NCBI GenBank assembly: GCA_020137815.1
Contig: CM035361.1
Location: forward strand, 988,524-1,052,523
Origin: Hormiphora californensis
Lineage: Eukaryota; Ctenophora; Tentaculata; Cydippida; Pleurobrachiidae
Direction of reading: 5' to 3'
DNA: 64,000 nucleotides
Below are positions 33,051 to 45,363 of the stretch, in pieces (the stretch's first letter is position 1; each line of letters opens with the position of its first letter). Position numbers and translations under genes: made by a program. The notes below the pieces were generated by a model, which was not told the DNA's origin, made no database searches, and saw only the letters and a list, made by a program, of their open reading frames with translations.

Positions 33051-33653
33051 CGTCTGTTAAAAGTGAAAAAGGAGTATAAAAGACAGTCCTCTAGGTGGCT
33101 GAGCTGAAGGTCTGACAAGTGTGCCCAAAACCTTATCCACCAATACTAGTTATCTTTGGCAAGGTCAATGAATCTGCAACACCAGCTTGAGGGTTAACGT
33201 TAGTAAATAGTGCTGACACGTCCGGGAATAGAATGATATCCCTTCAACTCATCCTGAGGGAGACTCTTGAGGAAGTTATTTAATGTGGTCAGGATACCTG
33301 TGAGGTTAGAGGGGAGGGTAGAGAGGGGGGGGGACAATACGGGCTGCTAGAGTCGCTAAGGGTTCGGTAGGTGGAGCCAGAAAAGATACACTAGGCCTGA
33401 CTTTTTAGCAGGGAGGGGGTATGTGGGAATCCAGGTTGTGTTTGGTTTGGAGTCTTATGAGTGTGTACATGACGGGCCAAAGCAGAGGTTCAACGTGAAA
33501 CAGTGGTATGAGCTTTGTGAAACCTCTCACCTTACATATGAAGTTCCACCGCCATACACTCGTTTCCACGTCTCTAGTGGCATTTCTGAATTGGCAGGAA
33601 AATGAAACCTCAGTTGGAGACTTGATAGGACTGGAGCGAGTTTTTCCTGGGCA

Positions 33654-35067
33654 TCATGAGTGGAGGTTTAATGAATTCATACGCATGTGATTGTCTTGTA
33701 TGTGTTGGTTATTATGGTCAAGTACAACTCTGGGGGCAAATAACAAAATCTCCCCCTTATCAACTAAAAAACGTTGCCAGTAGACGATGTACACAGGCAA
33801 CAATAGTGCCAGTAGGATCCAAGTTAGGGTAACTGCGGTGAAGGCAGTCCAGTAGACGTAAGAGTGACAGTAGGAGGGAGAGGAGGGGGAGGTGGTGTTT
33901 ACATCATCAAATCTATCGTAGACCCACCAACTAACTGTAATTGAAGATGCGTGTTAGGAAGAATTCTTTACTCGATTGAGTTAAAATTTGAGCTCAAATC
34001 ACTATCATCTATTAGTTAGATTAAATTTTTGTCTTATTTCGCTCCTTCAATTCTCTTAGATTGAAATCAATAGAGAGTGGTATACAAACTAAACAAGATG
34101 TCCATTTTACCTGTTACAATGGCGATCAAATAAAGGACCTGTACCAGCAAGTGCAGTATTGTTACAATTCTCTGACATTCCTCTGTATCATCAGCATAGT
34201 ACATTCGACCCAGGAGTAGGCCAGCTACCAGCACTCCCAGTATACCCAGTAGGATCTGAGAGATGGGATTGGGTCAGAACTGTATTTTCATCTCCGAAGT
34301 ATCTGAGTGAAAGGGTCAAGACCGACGACCGTCCTTAAAGGGCCTAAAAACCCAAATTTTATTTATCTATTTTGAACGCTCCATCGTAACAAGCATGCTA
34401 TTGGAGTCCCAAAAAACATAGGCACACGCCACATGGACCCCAGGTGAGCCCAGGGGGAGCCCCTCAAGTTGGGGCCATTTGGGGTCCACTTGTAAACGCG
34501 CTTGTAGTCCTTGAAATGCTAACAATATGATCCTCTCTCAAATATAAAATTTAGGATAGAAATGATCCTTGTGTTTTAGTAGATTTCATAATGGAACTCT
34601 TTACCTCTAGACCTGAGATCTGTTCACCCCATTGAGTTGTTCAAATCTAGGCTGAAGACCAGACTTTTCCTAGAAGCGTTCCCTCCTACCCCTGAAGACT
34701 CCCGGTGTGGCGTCTGAGTTGTTCACCGTGCTCCCCATCTGTCAGTAGGCGGTCTTTAGGCGTGCTCACCATTTACACTTAGGGCTTTTTTATCAGTATT
34801 GTTGAGCTGCTGATAAGTAGTGCGTGGGCTGTTGGCTTTGTTCCCTTTATTTAATAAAGTCTGTAATTTTTTCATCTAAACAGTTTTTAAGCGTTATGTG
34901 ACCAGTTATCTAATTAGTATATCTTGAACTAGGAGTTAATTTTTTCCAAAGTGTGTGAGAATATAAGGACCTTTTCGCGTGAGGTATACCGCTCTGAAGC
35001 TCGTCAGTGTCAGTTACAGTTTTACTTATCTGGCCCTGTCGTGTCTGTGGCGGTATACAAAACTTAA

Positions 35068-35102
<35 letters not shown>

Positions 35103-37686
35103 ATTTAAGGGTACGCTAACCAAAAATTTTTTTCGAGTGCAGGGTAATCTCTCACCGTAGGGTTGTAGGCCATGCCAAGGAGACCTCAAATATGCAATTT
35201 GAGCTCTCAAGTCGAATTCATATTTTTGCTACAGCTGTTTAAAAAATGCCCTGAAAATACGTTTTTGGCATCTCGAAAAAAGTTTTTTAAAGATAGGAGC
35301 ATGAAAATTTGGGGATTTGAAGAGGACATGACGGTGAATAACCACAAAAATTTTTTTTGCAATCCGAGCTGATTTCCGGTCCTGAGATGGATTTCTTTTT
35401 TTCCACTTTAACGCCCTATTTGGCAAAGTTCCGAAAACATGTGAAAGCTGTAAATTGGTGAAAAGTTGCGTCTAACGATTATCTAAGTGGCCATAAATTT
35501 TGGGCGTGTCCTTATTTGAGGTGTATCGTACAGAGTTTTTTTTGTGAAAGCCGTCATTTCAGAAATAAATAAATTCCCTGTATCTCAAAAACGGCTGATC
35601 GTAGAGACCTGAGACTATGCTTAAACGATTCAGAAGGTCCGATTTTGGGGGGGTCTTCTGAGAGACATTTTGCTCCTACTTCAACCGTTTTTGCTGTAAT
35701 TGCGAAAAACTAATTCTATGAAAAGTATCCTGTAAAAATATCCTGTAATTAGGGAATTTTAGCTAAGAAAGGGCCGAAACTATGGAAAAATGTTTAACAA
35801 GCTAATTCCTTCACTATTTGGTCCATATGGGTCCCTATAATCATCAAAAACAAAATCACAAAAAATCCACGATGGCAAAGATGGGTTTTCGTTTTTCGCA
35901 ATTACAGCAAAAACGGTTGAAGTAGGAGCAAAATGTCTCTCAGAAGACCCCCCCAAAATCGGACCTTCTGAATCGTTTAAGCATAGTCTCAGGTCTCTAC
36001 GATCAGCCGTTTTTGAGATACAGGGAATTTATTTATTTCTGAAATGACGGCTTTCACAAAAAAAACTCTGTACGATACACCTCAAATAAGGACACGCCCA
36101 AAATTTATGGCCACTTAGATAATCGTTAGACGCAACTTTTCACCAATTTACAGCTTTCACATGTTTTCGGAACTTTGCCAAATAGGGCGTTAAAGTGGAA
36201 AAAAAGAAATCCATCTCAGGACCGGAAATCAGCTCGGATTGCAAAAAAAAATTTTGTGGTTATTCACCGTCATGTCCTCTTCAAATCCCCAAATTTTCAT
36301 ACTCCTATCTTTAAAAAAAAATTTCGAGATGCCAAAAACGTATTTTCAGTACATTTTTTAAACAGCTGTAGCAAAAATATGAATTCGACTTGAGAGCTCA
36401 AATTACATATTTGAGGTCTCCTTGGCATGGCCTACAACCCTACGGTGAGAGATTTCCCTGCACTCGAAAAAAATTTTTGGTTAGCGTACCCTTAAGCCTA
36501 TCAAAACTAGGAGAAAAATTACCAGAATACAGAGACAAGAAAGATTATGTATTCACCTGAAACACAAAGATAATTTTAGCCAAAACTTCAAATTTCAGAG
36601 AGGATCATATTGTTAGCATTTCAAGGAGTACAAGCGCGTTTACAAAGGGACCCCAACTGGGTCCCAACTTGAGGGGCTCCCCCTGGGTTTACCTTGGGTC
36701 CGTGGGGCGTGTACCTATGTTTTTTGGGACTCCAATAGCATACTTGTTACGATGTAGTGTTCAAAATAAATAAATAAAATTTGGGTTTTTAGGCCCTTTA
36801 AACAAACAAACAAACAAATATACTATACTATGATCGTCTCATTCTTTTCGAATTCTGAGGGAAATCGAAAACTAAACACGACAAGGCAGGACGGAAATCA
36901 AGTTTATGAAAACATTAAAGCATTCATACCAGCGAGATGGGTAGAAGGTGGTTCATTGGACACTGGTCAATGTACATGACACCAATTATCATTAGGGAAC
37001 AGTAAACAAGGGCCAGCAGCAATATTAATCCTCCCTCTGAGCACATGTAGGGGAGTTGGTTGGAATTAAGACTTGTATGGGTGGTCTCTACTCTCTAGCT
37101 GTCTTTTTGATTCTCAAACAGTGTGCTCATATCAGCTCCCCGGGCCCCGGCGCCAGACAGGTCTCTTTAAATACTCTCTAGCGGGTTTTAATCCTACTCA
37201 GAAAATTATATGTGTTAATACCTATTGCACCGGGTCTTGGGCTACAAAGACGGTTAGAAGCCGTGAACAATCTACTCCGAGTATCATCTTCAGTCTGCCC
37301 ATTTCCTTGGTGCTCCTGAAACAACAATAAAAAGCTCAAATTGTAGATAGAATAGTTAATTCCAGAAAATATGTTTCCTTCAAAAAGGGCGGAGTGGGGA
37401 CAACGTTATCAAAATACCTGCACATACCGTGGTCATGATCTAAACCCACAGAAGGCAGGGAGTTGCCTTGTCTCACCGCGGCCCTCGCGGTGGAATAAAA
37501 AGGGTTTGAACAAAACAAGCAGAAGGGAGAAAATACAAGGTGCAGTAGACGGCAGATTCTATACAGACACAAATAGTCTCCCTTAGATAGGGGCGGGTGG
37601 GGAGGGAAGGATACTGCATGATATCCTAACTTGTCGGCGCTTTGTACTTTTGAGTCATTCCTGTTTTTTTGACTGCCCCTTCTCAT
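33654..37686 (-). CDS. TMEM272-like four-pass membrane protein
   Basis: Minus-strand exons: 37686-37648 (ATG, tentative), 37315-37222, 37036-36930, 34255-34111, 33934-33654 (TGA). They total 666 nt, giving 221 residues, with all phases compatible. The hydrophobic segments are LILLLALVYCSLMIIGVMYI followed by DQCPMNHLLPISL, then ILLGILGVLVAGLLLG, then a segment ending LLVQVLYLIAIV, then WTAFTAVTLTWILLALLLP. The CP-x(4)-(I/L)P motif after the first helix and the S-W-W-V-Y-D ... YCHS block before the last helix resemble the TMEM272-like family, whose function is poorly known. The C-terminus is cytosolic-looking and polar. Intron 3 holds a large foldback element. The gene is head-to-head with the PRA1 gene. 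The first exon rests only on an in-frame ATG and an AAA|gtacaa donor. Confidence 0.65.
34336..36795. repeat. Foldback element (about 2.5 kb) in the TMEM272-like intron
   Basis: Outer arms (about 34336-34579 and 36545-36795) and inner arms (about 35107-35715 and 35885-36495) are reverse complements with few differences. For example, agggtacgctaaccaaaaat at 35108 is mirrored at 36475. A LINE tail splits the left side. Confidence 0.85.
34580..35106 (+). pseudogene. 5'-truncated L2/CR1-like LINE tail
   Basis: Reads WNSLPLDLRSVHPIELFKSR then LKTRLFLEAF and a stop (34593-34720). This is the C-terminal signature of many L2/CR1-type reverse transcriptases. It ends ggcggtatacaaaacttaat followed by (ATT)n, a typical tail of that group. 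It interrupts the left arm of the foldback element, so it arrived later. Confidence 0.75.
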
Positions 37687-37887
37687 CAGCTCTAGGATCT
37701 CTTGTGCTAATACACCTGCTAATACACACCTGTCACCTCAAGAGCTAGACACCAATTTCTGGCTCCATTTTAAGAAATAACTGTTTACTACGTCATGTAC
37801 TCTACATACCACTAAATCAACTCCCTTTATCTAGCTCTATTCTGTATGCAACTAAATTAACTCCCCATTCCTATAGCTTTATTCTGT
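37687..37887. promoter_or_regulatory. Short bidirectional promoter region
   Basis: Only 201 bp separate the divergent start codons of the TMEM272-like gene (37686, minus) and the PRA1 gene (37888, plus). A tacgtcat CRE-like site lies near 37790. A duplicated segment (tctattctgtatgcaacta / tttattctgtatgccagcc) abuts the PRA1 start. The promoter role is inferred from position. Confidence 0.5.
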
Positions 37888-39469
37888 ATGCCAGCCGATG
37901 AGAAGTTATTCCTAGAGGAAAACGTAGAACTTCCAGAGGGTCTGTTTAAGAACAAGAGCAAAATGGGGTCCGTCTCCCTTCCTCCACAGGTATGTAATAA
38001 ATATATTTGTTACATAAAGATGTCCCTCATAATTATTGAATTCGAGCTATAATGTAACAAAATACTTGTGGATTTAAAAACATCATCCTTTTTGTTATCC
38101 AGGTTCTTCAGTTGAAAGAATGGGCGTTGGCTAAGAAGGATTCCCTGAGACCATGGCAGGAGTTTGGTAAGTATTAGGACTCATTCCACCCTCTTTGGAA
38201 ACGAACCCTCCCTTGCCGGTGCGTGAAGCGTGCCAAACGAAGGCCGCGATACCAACTTGTTTCTCTCTTTATAATACACACCCCTCTTTAAACTTCTTAA
38301 TACTTTCTAACACACCACTCTCGCTGCAGGTAATTACCACCGGTTAAGCAAACCAGGAAATGCAGGGATTGTTACTAAGCGGCTGTCTCACAATGTCATG
38401 TACTACTACACCAACTATGCTTTTATCAGTGCTGCTCTTATCGTATACTGCATGTAAGTTGCCTTGCTCGAACAAAAATGTAAAGGTTTAGAGACGGAAT
38501 AGGTATTTCTAGTAGGATTAGGAGTGTGGATATGGGTTTTCGGTTTAGGAGGGGGAAGTTATATAGAAGCCTTCTATTAGAAGGGCCTTAAACAAATTGA
38601 GGTTGTTTATAGTGAGATGTAGAAAATGGTAACAATCCCATATTTTTCAGAATTTCCTCTCCTCTCCTTCTCCTTGCTATCTGCGTCTCTGGTACTGCCT
38701 GTTATCTCATCTCAACGCAGAAGGAAGGAAAAACTGTTCACGTTGGAGGTTTGTGTGTATTTCCAGTTGACAGTACACGTTGCCTTGCTCGGCCCTCTTT
38801 TCGCAAAGGAGGGTTAGAAAAAACAGAGTACAAGTATTTGAAATTTCCAGATTGTTCCTACAACAACTGTTATTCGATTTGAATTTTAGATCATGGTTCT
38901 TTTTACCATCGATAGATTTTTTTAGTAGATTTGATTTATATAATATTTCCAGGTCACACCTTTACGCCGAAGGATCAGGCGGTGATTTGCGGTTGTATCT
39001 CTCTCCCTCTCCTTTTCTTTGCTAGTGCAGGAACAGTCATATTCTGGGTTATTGGTAAGTAGAATCTGGTGAACACAGGACTCTCAATTTAGAATTTGGA
39101 AAATGTTTCCATACCAAGGTCATGATCAACCCCATTCCTCCCCTTCTATCCCTCCCCACTGCAGACCACTTCTCCAGCTCTGACCCCTCGGCCCTCACTC
39201 CTACTCCTGACGCACATTATACCTCCCTAGCCCAGATCCCCATTTATACCACCCCTGACCCCCACCCCTCCTTCCCAGCCCTGACCCTCACCCCTCAATC
39301 TTATTCCAGACACCCACCCCTGACCCCCACTCCAGCCCAGACCCCCATCCCTGACCCCCACCCCTCCCTCTCAGGCCTAACGGCAAGTCTTGTTGGTGTC
39401 CATGCTTCAATGATGGCCCTACCTAACGAAGACGGAACAGAGTTCGTGGAAATGAACGAGAGCGTGTAA
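37888..39469 (+). CDS. RABAC1: PRA1 family protein (prenylated Rab acceptor 1)
   Basis: Exons: 37888-37989 (ATG), 38103-38166, 38330-38453, 38651-38748, 38953-39054, 39375-39469 (TAA). They total 585 nt, giving 194 residues, close to vertebrate RABAC1 (185). Conserved features: DSLRPWQEFG, YHRLSKPGNAG, RLSHNVMYYYTNYAF, then two hydrophobic hairpins (ALIVYCIISSPLLLLAICV and CISLPLLFFASAGTVIFWV), and a short acidic C-terminus. PRA1 proteins sit in Golgi/ER membranes and bind prenylated Rab GTPases, helping their delivery to membranes. All phases agree. The stop codon is followed at once by a second TAA, and the bases form an AATAAA across the stop; whether it is used as a polyadenylation signal is unknown. 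The last intron carries CCCCACCCCTGA-like repeats. Confidence 0.93.
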
Positions 39470-40215
39470 TAAACAGAATGATACAATTGGCCTCTGGAAA
39501 GATGGGACACTGTTTGGGGACAGACAGAGAGAGAAATTGTTGTATTGGGAAACTTGGAGAGTTATTCGGGATCTCTTTTCAAAACTTTGCATGAGAGGAT
39601 TGAACAGGGAGAAAGAGGGGAGACAAGATACAGAGATTTTACAGAATTTAAACTTGCGTTGATGTATACTAGCTGCTACAATTTTGCTATTTGTTTACCA
39701 ACTCCAACAAGAATTTATTAATTTTATGGACGGAATTAATCATGGCACCCGGTACCGTACCCTGAAAAGTGTTAATAGGACATGTAATGGTTAGGCTGGT
39801 TGAGTGTAAATTACTGAAAATATAGTCACCCGGTCGCCGTCACCACATAGAGACGCGGCAGAGAGAGAGAGAGAGAGATGTACAATTTACGGCGTGTATC
39901 AAGGTTGTTTTCGTATCGATAGAGCGGTGTGGGTGATACTGTGCAGTAACGCGCGATGACACCAGTGTAGGGAGATCAGCGCGCACAACCTCCCCTCTTG
40001 TGACGTGTGGAGGAGTGACGAGCGGGGCTTGGAGCTGCTGTCCTTGACAACATGTCTGTCACGTGATCAGTGACATTGTCGATAGGCTGAACAGTTCAGC
40101 TGACAAGTGAAAATGAGCTGCCAGATACTAAGACAACTTGTCCTAGGATTTTTGCTTTTGCATGATTGCGTGCGTTTGGGAAGAAAATAGGAATATCCTC
40201 TGCCTACATGACAAA

Positions 40216-40793
40216 CTTGGTAATGAAATTCCCCCTCTGCGCTAGCTCACGGAGGGGTAATAATATCGCTTGTACGGCGGGAAAAAAATTCCTGTGTCCA
40301 AACTACAAAACAGAAAGTTCTAATTTTTTGAACATACCGAGGAAATTGTCTGAGCTACCATTACATACCGGAATTTTTCGATATTTTGGCCATTAACACT
40401 GTTTTTGTTTTTGGAAAACTATGAAGATGCTGGAATTTGGCTACAAAAACCTTCAGAAATGTGCAAAATGCCATTCCAAAGGTATTAGAGGTGGATTCAT
40501 TGATAACTAAGCTATAGTCGAGTCAGAAAAAATTCCACAAGATTGGAATTTTATGCCCATATAAGGAGTTATGCGACACACCTCTGTTGTTAAACATGTG
40601 GTGTAATCGCTACCGTTCGTTACTTTCTGTAGAATTCAGGTCCTGGTTACTATACAAACTAGTACCATACATTTTAGATAGGTTTTAGACAAGTTTTCGA
40701 TAACTTTTTATGAGAAGGTCCCGTAAATTTTCATTTTTAGGTAGGCGGTATTGTCACCCCTATATGCAATAATAGGGGTGACTTCGTAACCAA
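40216..40793. mobile_element. 578-bp MITE, copy 1
   Basis: Flanked by a perfect 8-bp duplication ATGACAAA (40208-40215 and 40794-40801). Ends are imperfect inverted repeats (cttggtaatgaaattccccc and ggggtgacttcgtaaccaa). Nearly identical over its full length to 63025-63602. An 8-bp duplication suggests hAT or a relative. No transposase. Confidence 0.9.
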
Positions 40794-41054
40794 ATGACAA
40801 ACGGCCCTCAGTTCTCTCTTCTAAGAGCTTGGTTCATGACCTGAACGTTTCAGTGAACCTTTTATTCCATCACCTTATCCTTACCCTTCTAAAAACATAA
40901 ACACGACTTTTAATGTTACGTTGGACTAGTATTATTGAAATCGTACATATTTGTAATATCTTTCATTTCAAAAAGGGGCGCCGTCTTAAACAACGACTAA
41001 AAATAAAACACACATTCATCACTCCATAATAACTCTTTCATTCTAAGTCTCATG

Positions 41055-41056
<2 letters not shown>

Positions 41057-41128
<72 letters not shown>

Positions 41129-41202
41129 CTAAAATAATATACTCCTTGTTCGAGTGTGTCCTGCACACGATATGAGATACTCAAAGAGAGGGTTCACACA
41201 CG

Positions 41203-41281
<79 letters not shown>
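41057..41281. repeat. (CT)n and (AC)n microsatellites
   Basis: CT tract at about 41057-41125 and AC tract at about 41201-41281. Confidence 0.97.
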
Positions 41282-41282
<1 letters not shown>

Positions 41283-41600
41283 CATCATGCAACTCGCTCA
41301 CATATAGTTAGCGAAGCAGCTCCAACTAGATTTCTCTCACCACAGTTAATGTAACAATCTTTCTCTTGCTCTCTTTAGTAAAAGTAACGATCTCACTTTT
41401 AGTTGGAGCTGCTTAGCCAACTGTAACAGTGCACTAAATCATGTTATGATACCAACATTTTGCACTTTCCATCCAAGTAACTTAGTGTCTCAAAGTACAC
41501 CCCTCAATCCCCAATATTATCCAATCTCAATTCAGTGTTTGAATAGTTTCAAATTGAAACATTCCTCTCTCTCTCTCGGCGATCTCCACCACAACACACA

Positions 41601-44600
41601 TCAGTCCTCTTGTATGACCAACAGATCCTCCTCCGAAGGCCCAGCTACAGCACTACTCTCTTCACTCTGTTGTTGAAGTTGGTTCAACAGTGCACGAGCT
41701 ACGTCACACGGAGCAGCGGCTGTGGTCTGTGTGGCTGGGGTGGATGAGGTGGAGGAGGAGGACACGAGGACGTCGGATCTTTGGAGATCATTCAAAGTAG
41801 CCAGGATGTCACCTAGTTTGTCCTTGGTTAGAGGGAGCAGGTTCTGCAGGGGGAAGTTGAATGTTAGTTTTCATGATATAATGTTAGCGAAACAATTTAT
41901 AGGCCAATGGCCAGGGTATGACGCTCCTTTACATTTGTTGCGGGGCGCGGAGAAAGATGGTCTAACAAGTCAAGGTATGTGATGATCCGGGGGGGGGGGG
42001 GGCCCGCGTATTAAAATGTCCTTTAATGTCCCTCGATTTTTGGGACATTAAATTGTCCGGGGTAATTTGGGACATTAAAAGACATTAAAGGACAAGAAAT
42101 TTTAACCATTTCAAAATGTGTTACCAAACATTTCTACCACCAATGTACTACTAAAGGTCCCATCTTTCGATTCCAATTAATGTTCATTAGTTTTCAGTGG
42201 TGATTAGGCTTGCTTTTGCGTGGACCGTGGGTGCGGTACCTCTTTTACATGTGCATAATTCTAGGCTAGACGATATCTCAAAATCATCTTATGAAACGAG
42301 TAGAGAACATCCCCGATTTTGTCAGAATAGTGTTTGGTGTCTAATTAGAAGTCAAAAAAGTTTTAGTGGTCAAACCCAAAATATACGATATTTAGGTTTT
42401 TTAGGTTTTTTGGCGTTTATGGGTTTCAGGAACGTCCTAGAACAAAATGAATAAAACCATCTTTCTCGGCGTGAAATTTTGCATCGATTATAGTGGCTAC
42501 AAACCTTTCTATGGCGTAAGGTTAAGAAGTTATCCCAAAAAATCCCAAACGGGTACATCTTATAGGGGCGGGTACATGTTTTAGGCTAACGGGCGAACCT
42601 CTTGTCAGAACACCATGTTATAGGTACTCAATCGACGTGTATTGATGAGGAAATAATTTTAGTGAAAACCATTTTGATCTGCGATGTCTGTGTAACGAAT
42701 AAAACCTAAAAAACCTTACCACATGTTTTAACCAAACGGGTATGCTTCATGTGGTAAGGTTTTTACCTTACGTCATAGAAAGGTTTGTAGCCACTATAAT
42801 CGATGCAGAATTTCACGCCGAGAAAGATGGTTCTGTTTATTTTGTTCTAGGACTTTCCTAAAACCCATAAAAGCCACAAAAAACCTAAAAAACCTAGGAA
42901 AACCTAAATTTAGGATTTTAGCCCTTAAAAATTTTTTGACTTCTAATTAGACACCAAAGACCATTCTGACTGAGTTTCATCAAAATCGAGGCTATTTTCA
43001 CTCTAAAACCTTGACATTTAGTCCAAAACTTCAAAATTTCCGGGGTTCGCTTAGAGGTACCGGGCCACCCTAAAATGAGGCGTAATCACCCCCAACATCC
43101 ATGGTATTGGTTGGAATCGATAGAGGGGACATTAGGAGTAAATATTAAGTGGCTGAAAATACCATTTTAGTTTAATAATAGCTGAAAATTCATGTTTTAA
43201 TTAAGTGTCCTTTAATGTCTTTTAATGTCCTTTAATGTCCTTTAATGTCCCAGGGACATTAAAGTCGGACGTGTTTATTTAGGACATGGATATTAAATTC
43301 ACGCGGCCCCCCCCCCCCCCCCCCCGATGATCCATTATTGGTGTACGATTCAGAAATCGACACCGTGACAATGCACCCTATAATTGCCAAGCTAGACTGT
43401 GTTTCGGGCGCCCGAGGGTTAGAACATAACAAGCACCCTAATATAGATTCATATATTACCGTTTCAGCGGTTGATGCGGAGACACCCACACCAGTATCAC
43501 AGCTACTACTAGGTACTGCTGCGGTTATTGATACTCCAGATGGTACGGTGGAAGCAGCAGCAGGGGAGTCACAATCCGAACCCAGGATGTCAACGTCCCC
43601 CATATCGTCACCTTCTGAGGCTTTGTTTAACTGTAGGAGAGGAGGGGTGTAAATACTCACTATTTATCTTTTCAGACAATTCTGTATAGTGACCCTTTAA
43701 TTTTTATGTTAGTTCTGAAATTTTAGTTCTGTTCATTTTAGTATAAATTGTTAATTACAATCTGTAATTAAATATTTAGCTTAGTGAATGATCAAGACTT
43801 TTACAGATACGTAAGAGGGAGATATCAACCAGGAACAGACCGAATCAGGAAATACTGGTCCCTGATTGGCTGGTAACCAGTCACGTGACCTAAATAACGA
43901 GTTCTGATTGGTTGTTTACTTGTTTCGGTCGGTTCCTGATATCAAAACCAGTACAACAAACATACCTGGACAACGCGAGAATTGGCTACAAGTGTAGACA
44001 GAACAGCCTTGAGTTGTTGTTCACCAATGTCAAGTGCGTCCAACTCACCGCCATGCTGACCATTTATCTTCGGCTGAGGATAATATTAACAGATATTATA
44101 TGGATATTGTGAGAAAAACAACTAAAAGATGAATAAATTCAAAATGAGATCAGGATGAAAATCATAGAAATTTACCTTTTTAGCAGCATTAATAACACTG
44201 CTGTTCAGATCGCCCTCTCGTTTAGTACTCCCTCCCCCACCAGCAACTGGGTTTTGCATTTTCGTGTAGGAATACGTCTTGAACTGCAACCTGTGAAAAA
44301 GGGAATAGTAAATCCCCTAAAAATATAGCCCAGCTGGGAGAAAGGGCCGGTTTTTTCTCGGAAATATGAACCTTGAGTACCAGGGATTACACATTATTTG
44401 TGTGTCTCACACCAAGCACTGTGAGGGTTCGGTAGATAAACCCATTATGGAAGAAAAAGCCCAGAATAAAGGTGTGGTTCACAATAGTGTGAAACATGAT
44501 AAATACAGCTGTATTATTTCGTTGTGAAACATGATATACAATTAGTAGGTGTGTGTAAGAGAGAGTTGCTCATTAACATGCCTCAGGCAGTTGCTATACC

Positions 44601-45294
44601 GTGGAGAGAATATGCGCTACTCTATGAGAGCGCACTATGAGGCGGGGTCGACATTACTAGTCGTTGTTCTCTTAGTTAAAGTAACAAACTCTCTCTCCCC
44701 TAATGGAGGGGCATGATACCACACCCCTTTTTTCAAAAGAGTGCACACAGATTAGCTGGTAAAATTAAATCTTACTTGTGATAGAGGTCCAGGCACTCAC
44801 TGCACAGATCTCGAGTGTGGTAGTTCCGATATTGTCCAGGCTTGCTATCCTTCTGGTGCCACACCGTACACCTGCAAAGTAAAATTATGTCAAGATAAAT
44901 GAACTGTCTCCGCGATCCCCTCACCTGTATAACGGGGGGAAGATGTCCCACCGTCCTCTGTTAGAGCATTGACCCTATTCCCATTTTTTTCGCGTGAGAA
45001 CCTGGCAGAGCTGCCTTTCTTTGAGATACAGAACCAAAGGTTCTATGGGACGATGATTAAACAGCAGTACAAATAACATTTTTCGACGCGATCGAAATTC
45101 AAATTCCCGGTAGCGGATGGATCAAAATTGTTGTGTTAAATGTATATTGTCCTTTCCACAACAAGAACCTACAATTTAGCAGTGAGACGGCAGTACGATG
45201 TTGTGATGTCCTCTACTTTCTCTCCCAGTGTCTGCTCCACTTTCGAGATATACCTCTGGTTAAAACCTGGAACGGGTTGAGGTTGAGGAAGAGA

Positions 45295-45363
<69 letters not shown>

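Larger units (their letters stand above)
31500..33420 (-). pseudogene. Penelope-like retroelement remains (RT and GIY-YIG fragments)
   Basis: On the minus strand at about 31690-31600 a frame reads LCKCEATYIGETYRPIHEG, the core of a GIY-YIG endonuclease domain preceded by a Cys motif, followed by a stop and then HLRRGGTSFVLPNNAM. Farther upstream (about 33295-33160) another frame reads LTTLNNFLKSLPQDE and DVSALFTNVNPQAGVADSL, resembling the Penelope reverse transcriptase motif before the catalytic block. The two pieces are in the right order for a Penelope-like element. They are separated by a repeat copy (32160-32780) and an exon-like segment, and carry stops and frameshifts, so the copy is dead. 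Basis: motif recognition only. Confidence 0.55.
39470..41600. other. Spacer between convergent PRA1 and zinc-motif genes
   Basis: Includes both 3' untranslated regions, a 578-bp transposable element and CT/AC microsatellites. No exon was recognised. Confidence 0.5.
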
